A DNA stretch of 14,003 bases from TMED69 sp964642505 (GTDB taxonomy: Bacteria > Pseudomonadota > Gammaproteobacteria > Ga0077536): positions 1 through 14,003 of the forward strand of contig CAZXQY010000068.1 in NCBI GenBank assembly GCA_964642505.1. Direction: 5' to 3'. Below, piece by piece: positions 1 through 7,404 of this stretch; the first letter of the stretch is position 1, and every line of letters begins with the position of its first letter. The notes beneath the pieces were generated by a model. The model had not been told where the DNA came from. It did not search any database and saw only the letters and a program-made list of their open reading frames with translations. Both the position numbers and the translations under genes were made by a program.

Positions 1-197
1 CCGGTTCTCTACTATTAGTAACCTTGCTATTGCCACTCCTAGTCCCGCCAGTGATTTTTGGCGCTAGCGCTACGTTGAACGCTGCACGGGGTTTAGATTC
101 CGGCGCGGAGCTGTTATTCCTGTCGGGATTTTTTGTCTTAACTTTGACTCTCGCACCTTGGGCGACTGCCGTAGCAGTAAGGGTCCGAATTCAATGA
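1..197 (+). CDS. ccmB: Heme exporter permease CcmB, C-terminal 64 residues (partial)
   Basis: This is the 3' end of a gene that begins left of the window; the reading frame runs from base 3 to a TGA at 195-197. The 64 visible residues contain a very hydrophobic Leu/Val/Pro-rich helix (LLLVTLLLPLLVPPVIFGAS), a short polar stretch, a second helix (LFLSGFFVLTLTLAPWATA) and the terminal VRVRIQ. This matches the last two membrane segments and the usual basic-Ile-Gln ending of CcmB. CcmB is the inner-membrane subunit of the CcmAB ATP-driven complex, which with CcmC and CcmD loads heme onto CcmE. Its stop overlaps the ccmC start as ATGA (194-197), which supports both the frame and translational coupling. 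ccmA would be expected just upstream, outside the window. Confidence 0.88.
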   Translation, partial: GSLLLVTLLLPLLVPPVIFGASATLNAARGLDSGAELLFLSGFFVLTLTLAPWATAVAVRVRIQ

Positions 198-943
198 TAT
201 TTAAAATGATCGGCAAGTACCTTTCCACCGAATTCGCCTATGATTTTTGTAAAAAGGTTAGCCCGTGGCTCCTTTCGTTTTCAATATTGTTGATTTGCCT
301 TGCATCCGTCATGGGCTTGTATTGGGCACCGTCAGATTATCAACAGGGTGACGCTTTCAGGATTATTTACGTCCATGTGCCGAGTGCCTGGATGTCATTA
401 TTCGTTTACGTCTATTTGGTTATAGCCGCTACAGTGGGTCTCGTTTGGAAAGTAAAGATTGCCGAAATAGGGCTTCGGGCGGCAGCACCAATCGGCATGA
501 TTTTCACCATAGCCGCCCTGGTAACAGGCTCTATATGGGGAAAACCGATGTGGGGGACTTGGTGGGTATGGGATGCTCGCCTAACATCAGAATTGATCCT
601 TCTATTCATATATTTAGGAATCATAGGCTTGGCGACGGCTTTCGATGACCCTCGCACAGCCTCTAGAGCGGCCTCAGTAATGACCCTGATTGGAGCGGTA
701 AATATACCTATCATTCATTACTCAGTAGAATGGTGGAATACACTACATCAAGGACCAACGATTACCAAATTTGAATCGCCATCTATTGACTTATCCATGC
801 TACTTCCCTTGGTTATAATGGTTATTGGGTTCATCACTTATTTTTTGTTTGTTCTGTCGTTACGCATGCGCTACGAAATTTTACAATACGATCGGAACAC
901 TCAATGGATTCGTAAGGTAATTGAAAAACAGGAAATGACTTAA
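194..943 (+). CDS. ccmC: Heme-handling membrane protein CcmC
   Basis: CcmC is an inner-membrane heme-handling protein that presents heme to CcmE and forms the heme-CcmE adduct with CcmD. From ATG 194 it is 249 aa, a normal family length, with about six hydrophobic segments. The periplasmic WWD heme-binding motif is intact (WGTWWVWDARLTS, residues 120-132), and the two axial heme histidines are found at H61 (FRIIYVHVPSAW) and H185 (EWWNTLHQG). The frame stays open upstream to 158, but ATG 194 is preferred because it overlaps the ccmB TGA by 4 nt and has an AAGGG-like site about 10 nt upstream. A second in-frame ATG at 206 cannot be excluded. ccmD follows after 18 nt. Confidence 0.95.
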   Translation: MIFKMIGKYLSTEFAYDFCKKVSPWLLSFSILLICLASVMGLYWAPSDYQQGDAFRIIYVHVPSAWMSLFVYVYLVIAATVGLVWKVKIAEIGLRAAAPIGMIFTIAALVTGSIWGKPMWGTWWVWDARLTSELILLFIYLGIIGLATAFDDPRTASRAASVMTLIGAVNIPIIHYSVEWWNTLHQGPTITKFESPSIDLSMLLPLVIMVIGFITYFLFVLSLRMRYEILQYDRNTQWIRKVIEKQEMT

Positions 944-961
944 AAATATTTAGCAAAAATT

Positions 962-1108
962 ATGGGAAAATACTATCTATACATATGGGCTGCTTTCGGC
1001 TTCACATTCACCCTAATGATTTTAGGGGGACTATGGGCGTTTCTGACTCATTCAGGTATCGTTAAGGAACTCAAGTCGCAAAAAGGTAGGGGAATTGATG
1101 CTAACTAA
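962..1108 (+). CDS. ccmD: Small membrane protein CcmD
   Basis: This is a 48-residue protein too short for most gene callers. It has a short N-terminus (MGKYYLYIWAAFGFTF), one transmembrane helix of about 18 residues (roughly 10-28) and a basic, polar C-terminal tail (VKELKSQKGRG). That is the typical CcmD layout: N-terminus with a Tyr-Trp-Ala pattern, single helix, and charged cytoplasmic tail. CcmD stabilises the CcmC-heme-CcmE complex and helps release holo-CcmE. It lies exactly where ccmD is expected, between ccmC and ccmE, and its last 11 nt overlap the ccmE start. The ribosome-binding site is weak, so it is probably translated by coupling from ccmC. The call rests on position and topology because CcmD sequences are poorly conserved. 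Confidence 0.85.
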   Translation: MGKYYLYIWAAFGFTFTLMILGGLWAFLTHSGIVKELKSQKGRGIDAN

Positions 1109-1523
1109 AAGGCGGAAAACACTTGTGGCTATTTGTCTTGGCGTTGCAGGAATCTGCCTCGCTGTAGCATTAATCCTGACTGCGTTTGAAAAAAATCTAA
1201 TGTATTTCTACAGTCCCTCCGAAATTGAACGAGGAGAGGCGCCGAAAAATCGCCCTTTTAGAAGTGGAGGGCTCGTGGTGGAGAACAGCGTTTTACGAAC
1301 ACCTTCTGGATTGGGAGTATGGTTCACTTTGACGGACCTAAGTGAAGAACAAACCGTCTACTACGAAGGTATATTGCCGGATCTGTTTCGAGAAAAACAA
1401 GGGATTGTCGCCAAAGGTTCTTTGAACGAAACTGGGCTTTTCGTCGCGTCTGAAGTTTTAGCAAATCACGACGAAAATTACATGCCTCCCGAGGTAGCTG
1501 ACTCTCTAAAAAAGGAATATTAG
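1098..1523 (+). CDS. ccmE: Periplasmic heme chaperone CcmE
   Basis: CcmE carries heme in the periplasm on a covalent histidine linkage and hands it to CcmF/CcmH. The 141-aa protein has a short basic N-terminus (MLTKRRK), one signal-anchor helix (about 9-30), an OB-fold beta-barrel domain, and the diagnostic heme-attachment motif LANHDENYMPPE. The covalent heme His is H124 and the coordinating Tyr is Y128. ATG 1098 is preferred over the in-frame TTG at 1095 because AGGGGA (1088-1093) lies at suitable spacing and family members start with M-x-x-(R/K). The gene overlaps the ccmD end by 11 nt. It is slightly shorter than the 159-aa E. coli protein because the tail after the heme motif is short. 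Confidence 0.96.
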   Translation: MLTKRRKTLVAICLGVAGICLAVALILTAFEKNLMYFYSPSEIERGEAPKNRPFRSGGLVVENSVLRTPSGLGVWFTLTDLSEEQTVYYEGILPDLFREKQGIVAKGSLNETGLFVASEVLANHDENYMPPEVADSLKKEY

Positions 1524-1536
1524 AGGACACTAAGTT

Positions 1537-3480
1537 ATGATCGCCGAGCTCGGTAATTACTGCTTGATGCTGGCCTTTGGCTTCGCACTCGTCCAATCCG
1601 TAATGAGTCTTGCCGGAGCCTCGTATCAATTCGGCAACTGGATTGGACTAGGAAAAGGGGCCGCTTTGGGTCATTTTTTGTTTGTTCTCCTGTCTTTTCT
1701 CGCGCTAACTTTTTGCTTCGTAGAAAATGATTTTTCTGTCTTATACGTTGCGTCCAATTCTAACACTGCCCTACCTTTAGGATATCGAATTTCTGCAGTT
1801 TGGGGAGCACACGAGGGATCCCTATTACTTTGGGTATTGATCTTGGCGACTTGGACAACGCTATTTGCCTTTTTGTCAACGGATTTACCTGTTCTATTCT
1901 CATCACGATCTTTAGGGGTGATGGGAATAATTAGCCTAGGCTTCTTGCTGTTCACCTTAACTACTTCGAATCCGTTCCTTCGACAATTTCCTCCACCACT
2001 TGATGGCGCAGACCTTAACCCACTTCTCCAGGACCCAGGTTTGATCATCCACCCTCCGGTACTCTACGTGGGCTACGTTGGTTTTTCTATTGCGTTCAGC
2101 CTGGCTGTCGCCTCACTTTTAGGACCAGCACAAAACGATAGTTGGGCTCGCTGGGCTCGACCGTGGACTCTTGCTGCTTGGTCTTTTCTGACCTTAGGTA
2201 TTGCTTTGGGCAGCTGGTGGGCCTATTACGAGCTAGGCTGGGGCGGCTGGTGGTTCTGGGATCCGGTTGAGAACGCCTCTCTGATGCCGTGGCTGATAGG
2301 TACTGCGCTAATACACTCATTGACAGCGACTGACAAAGTAAAGAGTTTCCCAAATTGGAGTCTATTACTAGCAATAACTGCATTTGGTTTAAGTTTGCTC
2401 GGAACATTCTTAGTTCGTTCCGGAATTCTAACCTCGGTACATGCCTTCGCGAGTGATCCTAGTAGAGGTATTTTTATTCTAATTTTTATAGCAGTCGTCG
2501 TCGGAGGCGCCTTGACTTTGTACGCATGGCGTGGCCGCCATTTCTCCGACGAAAACGGATTTGAACCGCTCTCCCGAGAAACTCTACTCCTTACTAACAG
2601 CGTACTTTTTGTCGTCGCAACAGCCACCGTATTGCTTGGCACACTCTATCCACTAATAATCGACGCGATGGGCCTGGGGAAATTATCTGTCGGGCCTCCG
2701 TACTTTAATTCCGTCGTTTTACCTATTATGGCTCCTCTCCTGTTGTTAATTGGATTTGGCCAGACCGTGTCCTGGAAAAGAGATCGACTCGTTCATCTGC
2801 TTAAGCGACTATCTTATCCGTTACTCGTCACACTGATTTTCACGGCGGCGGCTGCCTCGATGCTGCGAGACAATGTTACACTCTTAGCGGTCGGCGGTCT
2901 GCTCCTGAGCTTTTGGGTGATAGTCACGACAGCCTATGCCACTCTTCTCCGATATAGAAATCGTAATGCCGTGACCGACCCGAGAACTATTACTTTCCCT
3001 ACCGCATTTCTAGGTCAATGCTTAGGCCACATTGGTTTCGCTATCTTGGTGATAGGAATTACCATGGTAAGTCTTTATGAGGAATCTATTCATACAAAAA
3101 TGGCAGTTGGCGACAAAATTTTTGTATCTGACTTATCTTTTTCTTTCGTTTCCGTCAAGAACACCAGTGGGCCAAATTATGTAGGAACCAGTGGTAGTTT
3201 TTTAGTCGAAAAAAACAACCATCTTGTTACAGAAATAACTGCTGAAAAAAGGTTCTATAAAGTGAGAGGAATGACGATGACCGAGGCGGGAATCGCAGCC
3301 TCACTTTTTAGAGACCTGTACATATCTTTGGGAGAACAACTAGCCGACGACACTTGGAGTGTCAGGATAAATACGAAACCGTTTGTTCGGTTTCTTTGGC
3401 TAGGTGCCCTAATTATGGCCTTTGGAGGTATAGTGGCACTGTTTGATCCCCGGTTTAAAGCAAGAGCAATTCAGAAATGA
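1537..3480 (+). CDS. ccmF: Cytochrome c heme lyase subunit CcmF
   Basis: CcmF is the large integral-membrane component of the heme lyase that attaches heme from CcmE to the CXXCH motif of apocytochromes c. The protein is 647 aa, the same length as E. coli CcmF, with more than a dozen hydrophobic segments. The WWD heme motif is intact (WGGWWFWDPVEN, residues 235-246). All four conserved histidines are visible: H172 (IIHPPVLY), H260 (ALIHS), H302 (TSVHAFASDP) and H498 (LGHIGF). The N-terminal WGAHEGSLLLW signature is at residues 89-99. ATG 1537 has an AGAGGA site 9 nt upstream. The TGA overlaps the ccmG ATG as ATGA (3477-3480). Nothing in the sequence suggests damage. Confidence 0.97.
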   Translation: MIAELGNYCLMLAFGFALVQSVMSLAGASYQFGNWIGLGKGAALGHFLFVLLSFLALTFCFVENDFSVLYVASNSNTALPLGYRISAVWGAHEGSLLLWVLILATWTTLFAFLSTDLPVLFSSRSLGVMGIISLGFLLFTLTTSNPFLRQFPPPLDGADLNPLLQDPGLIIHPPVLYVGYVGFSIAFSLAVASLLGPAQNDSWARWARPWTLAAWSFLTLGIALGSWWAYYELGWGGWWFWDPVENASLMPWLIGTALIHSLTATDKVKSFPNWSLLLAITAFGLSLLGTFLVRSGILTSVHAFASDPSRGIFILIFIAVVVGGALTLYAWRGRHFSDENGFEPLSRETLLLTNSVLFVVATATVLLGTLYPLIIDAMGLGKLSVGPPYFNSVVLPIMAPLLLLIGFGQTVSWKRDRLVHLLKRLSYPLLVTLIFTAAAASMLRDNVTLLAVGGLLLSFWVIVTTAYATLLRYRNRNAVTDPRTITFPTAFLGQCLGHIGFAILVIGITMVSLYEESIHTKMAVGDKIFVSDLSFSFVSVKNTSGPNYVGTSGSFLVEKNNHLVTEITAEKRFYKVRGMTMTEAGIAASLFRDLYISLGEQLADDTWSVRINTKPFVRFLWLGALIMAFGGIVALFDPRFKARAIQK

Positions 3481-4046
3481 ATCCGGACTACCAATCGCGT
3501 TTGGACCGAGAGAAAGTTTTTAGGCGCCTATTTTTTATTCCGATTGTGCTATTCGTCCTAATGCTGATATTTCTTGGGATAGGGTTGTCACTAGACCCCA
3601 AATTAGTTCCCTCACCCTTGATAGGCCAAACGATACCTACTTTTAGCTCTGAAATGCTGTTGAATCCCGGAAAGAAAGCGAGAACGGCAGACTTGAAAGG
3701 CAAGCCTTTCCTTCTTAACGTATGGGCGTCTTGGTGCGCTGCCTGTAGACAGGAACATTCTGTTTTACTCAGAATATCAGAGGCTGATGAAATACTTGTA
3801 ATAGGCCTCAACTACAAAGACCAAAGAAGTAACTCGATTAGATGGCTAGAAAATTATGGTAACCCTTATAAATTCAGTTTTTATGATCTAAAAGGCAAGA
3901 TTGGAATGGATTTAGGGGTATACGGAGTACCGGAAACATTCTTGGTAGATGGAGATGGAACTATTATTTACAAACACGTGGGTCCGCTAGATGATGAGAT
4001 TTACCGGGACACTATGTTAACGAAGGTTTATAACCTAAACAAATGA
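3477..4046 (+). CDS. ccmG: Thiol:disulfide interchange protein CcmG/DsbE
   Basis: CcmG is a membrane-anchored periplasmic thioredoxin-like protein that keeps the heme-binding cysteines of apocytochrome c (and CcmH) reduced, using electrons from DsbD. The 189-aa protein has a single N-terminal anchor helix (about 17-40), the conserved Pro-rich linker and LLNVWASWC region, and an active site W-C87-A-A-C90. The GVPETF cis-proline loop and the following LVDGDGTI strand are typical of the CcmG subfamily. The redox motif is WCAAC rather than the WCPTC of E. coli. It overlaps ccmF and ccmH by ATGA junctions on both sides (3477-3480 and 4043-4046), indicating coupled translation. Confidence 0.96.
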   Translation: MNPDYQSRLDREKVFRRLFFIPIVLFVLMLIFLGIGLSLDPKLVPSPLIGQTIPTFSSEMLLNPGKKARTADLKGKPFLLNVWASWCAACRQEHSVLLRISEADEILVIGLNYKDQRSNSIRWLENYGNPYKFSFYDLKGKIGMDLGVYGVPETFLVDGDGTIIYKHVGPLDDEIYRDTMLTKVYNLNK

Positions 4047-4480
4047 ATAATCTAAGAAGACTAGGGGCGATAATACTGGCTGTAAATCTGGTCGCAGTAC
4101 CCATAGCGCAAGGCGACCCATACCAATTTGGGGACCAAGCACAACGAGAACAATTCGACTCGCTACTTGAAGAGCTAAGGTGTCTGGTTTGCCAGAACCA
4201 ATCTCTAGCTGACTCAGGAGCCGGCCTAGCAGACGACCTTCGAGAAGAGGTCTATCAAATGGTTACAAACGGCGAAAATAACAATGCAATAAAAACTTTT
4301 ATGGTACAGCGGTATGGAAATTTTGTACTTTATGACCCTCCGCTCAACCCGTCAACAGCTGTCCTATGGTTTGCGCCGATTACCCTCGTTGTTTTCTCGT
4401 TAGCAGTTATTGTATTTCTTACACGTAAGAGCCAGTCGCGGAACACCGATAAGTTAAAGCCTATGGTACCAAGGGACTGA
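4043..4480 (+). CDS. ccmH: Cytochrome c maturation thiol protein CcmH
   Basis: CcmH is a periplasmic-facing thiol oxidoreductase that works with CcmG to reduce apocytochrome c and forms the heme lyase with CcmF and CcmI. The 145-aa protein has a signal peptide (about 1-24, ending near AQG), the signature LRCLVCQNQS with redox cysteines C47 and C50, the SGAGLADDLREEV helix, and one C-terminal membrane anchor (about 108-127). This is the short CcmH, not the 350-aa E. coli form in which CcmH and the TPR protein CcmI are fused; here ccmI is a separate gene 3 nt downstream. ATG 4043 overlaps the ccmG TGA by 4 nt. Confidence 0.96.
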   Translation: MNNLRRLGAIILAVNLVAVPIAQGDPYQFGDQAQREQFDSLLEELRCLVCQNQSLADSGAGLADDLREEVYQMVTNGENNNAIKTFMVQRYGNFVLYDPPLNPSTAVLWFAPITLVVFSLAVIVFLTRKSQSRNTDKLKPMVPRD

Positions 4481-4483
4481 GAA

Positions 4484-5515
4484 TTGCTAACCTTTAGCCT
4501 GTTCATCTTATCTATTTTATCAGTTGCCTTGGGTGTCTTTTTTCTACGCAGCAATAACGAGACGGTGAAAGGCACCGAAGACGGTAGCCAAGCCTTCCTT
4601 ATTGCGGGAATACTGGCTGTTCCATTTACGGCAATGCTAATGTATTACGCGCTCGGCGATCCAAATATTCCGGCCTTGCTTAACAAACAGGAATCTGTCC
4701 GGAGTAGTACTGGCACAAATTTCGATCCCGAAAGACATCTTGAACAAATCAACGAGCTTCTCGATAAAAGACCTGATGATCCGGCCCTGCTGTCGCAAAT
4801 TTCTAGCGTCTATATGATGCTAGGAAAATTTGATTTAGCAGTGCAAAATGCAAAACACTTAGTATCTCTATCTCCGGCAAACGCTTCGGCCCTTGTTCAA
4901 CTAGCGGACGCACTTGCAATGAAATCGGATGGAGAAATCACCGATGAGATAGTAGACATCCTGAAAACAGCGCTTAAAGCAGATGACGAGAATCCCGTAG
5001 CTATGACTCTGCTAGGTATCGGATACGAGCAGAGGGGGCGGAGCGCCGAAGCACTTGATTTTTGGCGGAAAGCCGCTCAAGTACTTCCGGCTGAGTCACC
5101 TTTGAAACAACGTGTGGAAGAAATGATTGGCCAGGTCACGCCAGATATAAAAACTGATGAAAAGAAGCCAATCGGGCCAGTCTCCATCGAAATCGACATC
5201 TCTGATCCATTGAAAATACCGACGAGTACAAACGCGCAATTATTCGTTATGCTCAAAAATCAGGGTATGAAACCCCCTATCGCGGTATCCAAGATGGTGA
5301 TAACTGAGTTCCCGATACAAGCTATTTTAGACGATAGTTCCTCCATGCTGCCTGGTATATCCCTTGGAGATTTCGATTCAATTTACGGCATCGCGAGGAT
5401 TTCTTTATCTGGCTCTCCTTTACCAAAAAAAGGAGACTTGGAGGGTCGGAGCCCAACCTTTAACCCAAAGGAGACTTCAGTGATTTCCATCGTTATCGAT
5501 AAGATCGTAGATTGA
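4484..5515 (+). CDS. ccmI: TPR apocytochrome c chaperone CcmI
   Basis: CcmI binds the C-terminus of apocytochromes c and delivers them to the CcmF-CcmH heme lyase. The 343-aa protein has two N-terminal membrane helices (about 1-21 and 38-56) separated by a cytoplasmic loop. TPR-like helical repeats follow at about 100-220, with typical pieces such as YMMLGKFDLAVQNA and GIGYEQRGRSAEALDFWRKA. A C-terminal periplasmic domain (about 230-343) contains the family pattern of a VFVxLK-like strand, LDDSSSMLPGISL and ARISLSGSP. The start is TTG 4484, supported by AAGGGA at 4471-4476 (7 nt spacing) and by the gap of only 3 nt to the ccmH stop; starting at a later ATG would remove the first helix. It is the last gene of the ccm operon. 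No intrinsic terminator was found after it. Confidence 0.9.
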   Translation: MLTFSLFILSILSVALGVFFLRSNNETVKGTEDGSQAFLIAGILAVPFTAMLMYYALGDPNIPALLNKQESVRSSTGTNFDPERHLEQINELLDKRPDDPALLSQISSVYMMLGKFDLAVQNAKHLVSLSPANASALVQLADALAMKSDGEITDEIVDILKTALKADDENPVAMTLLGIGYEQRGRSAEALDFWRKAAQVLPAESPLKQRVEEMIGQVTPDIKTDEKKPIGPVSIEIDISDPLKIPTSTNAQLFVMLKNQGMKPPIAVSKMVITEFPIQAILDDSSSMLPGISLGDFDSIYGIARISLSGSPLPKKGDLEGRSPTFNPKETSVISIVIDKIVD

Positions 5516-5717
5516 GGGATTGGTGCAAAGGTAAAGGACGGTCAAAGCTCTAATGGTTTTCTCTACGTAATACATTGAAAAATATGGGAAAATTTACTTT
5601 GTAAGGGAATTTAGCTTATAACAGAGTCGGTATTTTTATTTTCCAGAAAAGCCGGTTGGTTGCGCTGCAACAAAACTAATTACGCACAACCTTGCGTTGG
5701 GGCTTGGCCTATTGAGA

Positions 5718-5732
5718 AAGGTATTGTACCTT
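5718..5732. promoter_or_regulatory. Perfect 15-bp dyad, operator-like
   Basis: The sequence AAGGTATTGTACCTT is a perfect inverted repeat with 6-bp arms and a 3-nt centre, about 145 nt upstream of the DUF1329 start. It immediately follows a TTGAGA (5712-5717) that could serve as a weak -35 box. Its length and symmetry fit a dimeric repressor or activator site, or a small RNA hairpin. No regulator gene is present in the window, so the function is inferred from symmetry alone. Confidence 0.35.
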
Positions 5733-5758
5733 ATGCATTAGAACTTAGGGGGAGAGGC

Positions 5759-5839
5759 ATGCCGATATGTTCATGGGCGAGCGACTCTTCAGACCTGAGG
5801 ATAGCAAACCTAAAATTAAAAGGTCGGAAAATTGGATAA
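5759..5839 (+). CDS. Possible 26-aa leader ORF (doubtful)
   Basis: An ATG at 5759 opens a 26-codon frame ending in TAA at 5837-5839, 37 nt before the DUF1329 start. The reason to list it is the unusually good ribosome-binding sequence AGGGGGAGAGG directly upstream (5747-5757, though the gap to the ATG is very short). The peptide (starting MPICSWASDSSDLR, ending in a basic KLKGRKIG) resembles nothing I recognise. A second ATG at 5767, out of frame, is also served by the same purine tract at a more usual spacing, but it opens only a short frame. It could be a regulatory leader peptide, a remnant, or chance. Confidence 0.2.
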   Translation: MPICSWASDSSDLRIANLKLKGRKIG

Positions 5840-5876
5840 GAACAGACCTTAAACATTTGGAAAAGGCAGGGAAGTT

Positions 5877-7313
5877 ATGCATCATATAAGAAAATACGAT
5901 TTTGACTACAGTCGACGCTTCTTCATGGAGAAGACGGCTAAGGGCGCTGGCTCAGCGGGTATCCTCGCGGCGCTTTTCCCACTAATGGCTGGTGGGGAAG
6001 GAAGTCACAAAGCATACCCAGAAGAGTTGACAAATATAGAGGCTTACACAAAAGGGAAAGTCAAAGAAGGGGATGTAATCGACGCAAGTAACGTTGAGCT
6101 CGTCCAGGATTTGATTGACCCAGCTCTATACCAAGAAATAACCCAGGACAATAGAAAATTCTGGATAGGACCTACACAAACTGACATTGAACAGCAGTTT
6201 CCCCCATTTTATCTAGACGCAACCCTAAAGAATTGGGGCCAGGCAGAGTTTGGGCCTGATGGCAATGTTTACACCAAAGACGGCAAAGCGTGGATAGGTG
6301 GACACCCGTTCCCAGATCCACAAACTCCGGAAGAAGTACAGGCTAACGTCGTACTCTCTTGGGGACGTCACGACCAAGATATCTTTGCTATTCCGACCTA
6401 TGCGTTGGCACCAGACGGAGAAATACAATACGAATATGATTTTGTATGGGCGCAACAGCAGACGATCGGACTATGTCACCCTGATTCTGCTGGAGGAGCA
6501 CCCTATCTACCAGGCAAAGAGGACATGCTGAGACACCAGTCTGTGTGGTTTACTTCGCCCAACGATATCAAGGGAACCGCTTTTATGAACGAGTGGTGGT
6601 ACGACCAAGCGAGATTTCCTGAGCTCTACGGTTATCTGCCTGCCTTTAAAAGGGTGAGACGATTCCCTACTAATCAGAGGTTCGAACCGCTTGTGGCAGG
6701 AATTAACCTATTTTTATCTGACGCGTGGGCAGCCGGCGATCCGATGTTGACTTGGGGTAACTGGAAAATCGTTCACCGAGGACCTTATTTGGGGGCTATG
6801 CACCACAACTGGAGGCCGGACATGCCTAACTGGGAGCACCCAGTACATGGAGGCCCAGCTGGCAACAGCTTCTACTACGTCCAAAAGCAACTTATCCCAG
6901 AGGTTATTGTCCTTGAGGGTGAACCTACCGGTTTCCCGAGAGCACCTTTAAGTAAACGTCGCGTATATTTTGATGCCAGAAACATCGAGTATCCTCAAGC
7001 TATCTCTTATGATAGACGAGGAGAAATTTGGAAGACTTTCGAACCAGGCTTCGCTCAATACAAGATCGACCCGAAAGCTCAACCAGATGCTGGATCACAT
7101 GAAAAAGTTGCGTCTGATGGTCGAACGGAATGGAGTTGGAACTGGGTCATTAGTAATGACCTTCAATCCAAGAGACTCACACGGTTCTGTCAATCTGAAA
7201 CCTGTAAGGGCGGATGGACCTCCGACTGGGACAATATGGGCAAATTTGGCTCTGCGGAGGATTTCATCAACAAATATATGACTCAGACAGCTATGCGCCG
7301 ACTAGGAACCTAG
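5877..7313 (+). CDS. DUF1329-family exported protein with twin-arginine signal
   Basis: This 478-aa protein belongs, from memory of the family, to DUF1329 (PF07044), predicted to have a LolB-like lipid-binding fold in the envelope; no reaction is firmly established. Recognisable family blocks are KEGDVIDASNV near the N-terminus, GKAWIGGHPFPDPQT, the central GYLPAFKRVRRFPTNQR at residues 252-268, LSDAWAAGDPMLTWGNWKIV, and the late KRRVYFDARN and SYDRRGEIWKTF blocks. The N-terminus carries a Tat-type signal: S12-R13-R14-F15-F16-M17, then a Gly/Ala/Leu hydrophobic stretch (about 23-38). No clear AxA cleavage site was found, so it may remain anchored. AGGGAAG (5868-5874) precedes ATG 5877. Two cysteines near the C-terminus (C438, C443, in FCQSETC) are unusual for the family as I know it. 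The gene stands alone between a regulatory-looking leader and a terminator. DUF1329 genes elsewhere often sit near DUF1302 or RND exporter genes, which are absent here. Confidence 0.78.
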   Translation: MHHIRKYDFDYSRRFFMEKTAKGAGSAGILAALFPLMAGGEGSHKAYPEELTNIEAYTKGKVKEGDVIDASNVELVQDLIDPALYQEITQDNRKFWIGPTQTDIEQQFPPFYLDATLKNWGQAEFGPDGNVYTKDGKAWIGGHPFPDPQTPEEVQANVVLSWGRHDQDIFAIPTYALAPDGEIQYEYDFVWAQQQTIGLCHPDSAGGAPYLPGKEDMLRHQSVWFTSPNDIKGTAFMNEWWYDQARFPELYGYLPAFKRVRRFPTNQRFEPLVAGINLFLSDAWAAGDPMLTWGNWKIVHRGPYLGAMHHNWRPDMPNWEHPVHGGPAGNSFYYVQKQLIPEVIVLEGEPTGFPRAPLSKRRVYFDARNIEYPQAISYDRRGEIWKTFEPGFAQYKIDPKAQPDAGSHEKVASDGRTEWSWNWVISNDLQSKRLTRFCQSETCKGGWTSDWDNMGKFGSAEDFINKYMTQTAMRRLGT

Positions 7314-7334
7314 ATTCACTCTGAGTTCTATTGT

Positions 7335-7371
7335 AAACCGCGGGACTCTCTCAAGTCCCGCGGTTTTTTTT
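7335..7371 (+). terminator. Strong rho-independent terminator
   Basis: A perfect 13-bp stem, AAACCGCGGGACT (7335-7347) pairing with AGTCCCGCGGTTT (7354-7366), closes on a 6-nt loop (CTCTCA), and a run of eight T residues (7364-7371) overlaps its 3' arm. It is GC-rich at the stem core and lies 21 nt after the DUF1329 stop, so it should end that transcript efficiently. On the opposite strand only three T residues follow the stem, so it is likely unidirectional. Confidence 0.95.
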
Positions 7372-7404
7372 CGTTAGAAATTAGTAATTAAGTCAAAAGT
7401 CAAG

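Larger units (their letters stand above)
5516..5876 (+). other. 361-nt intergenic region between ccmI and the DUF1329 gene
   Basis: No convincing gene, tRNA or intrinsic terminator is visible here. It contains a small perfect hairpin GTTGC-GCT-GCAAC (5659-5671) and a perfect 15-bp dyad (5718-5732). A purine-rich AGGGGGAGAGG (5747-5757) stands in front of a 26-codon reading frame (5759-5839). A partial inverted repeat AAGGTC/GACCTT (5820-5825 and 5845-5850) lies near the ribosome-binding site of the next gene. A TTGAAA at 5575-5580 resembles a -35 box but lacks a good -10 partner. The region presumably holds the promoter of the downstream DUF1329 gene and may be regulatory. Confidence 0.5.

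Noticed and set aside
158..193. In-frame upstream extension of ccmC to 158
   Set aside because: It would lie inside ccmB and adds a polar peptide unlike CcmC; ATG 194 overlaps the ccmB stop as ATGA and fits the family length.
2226..2642. Minus-strand 138-codon open frame inside ccmF, and similar antisense frames at 412-714, 1671-2048 and 3488-3811
   Set aside because: They lie entirely opposite conserved ccm genes and code for low-complexity Arg/Ser/Pro-rich peptides without family features; typical shadows of membrane-protein genes.
5575..5603. TTGAAA with TTTGTA 17 nt away as a sigma-70 promoter
   Set aside because: The -10 element matches the consensus poorly; kept only as a remark in the intergenic entry.
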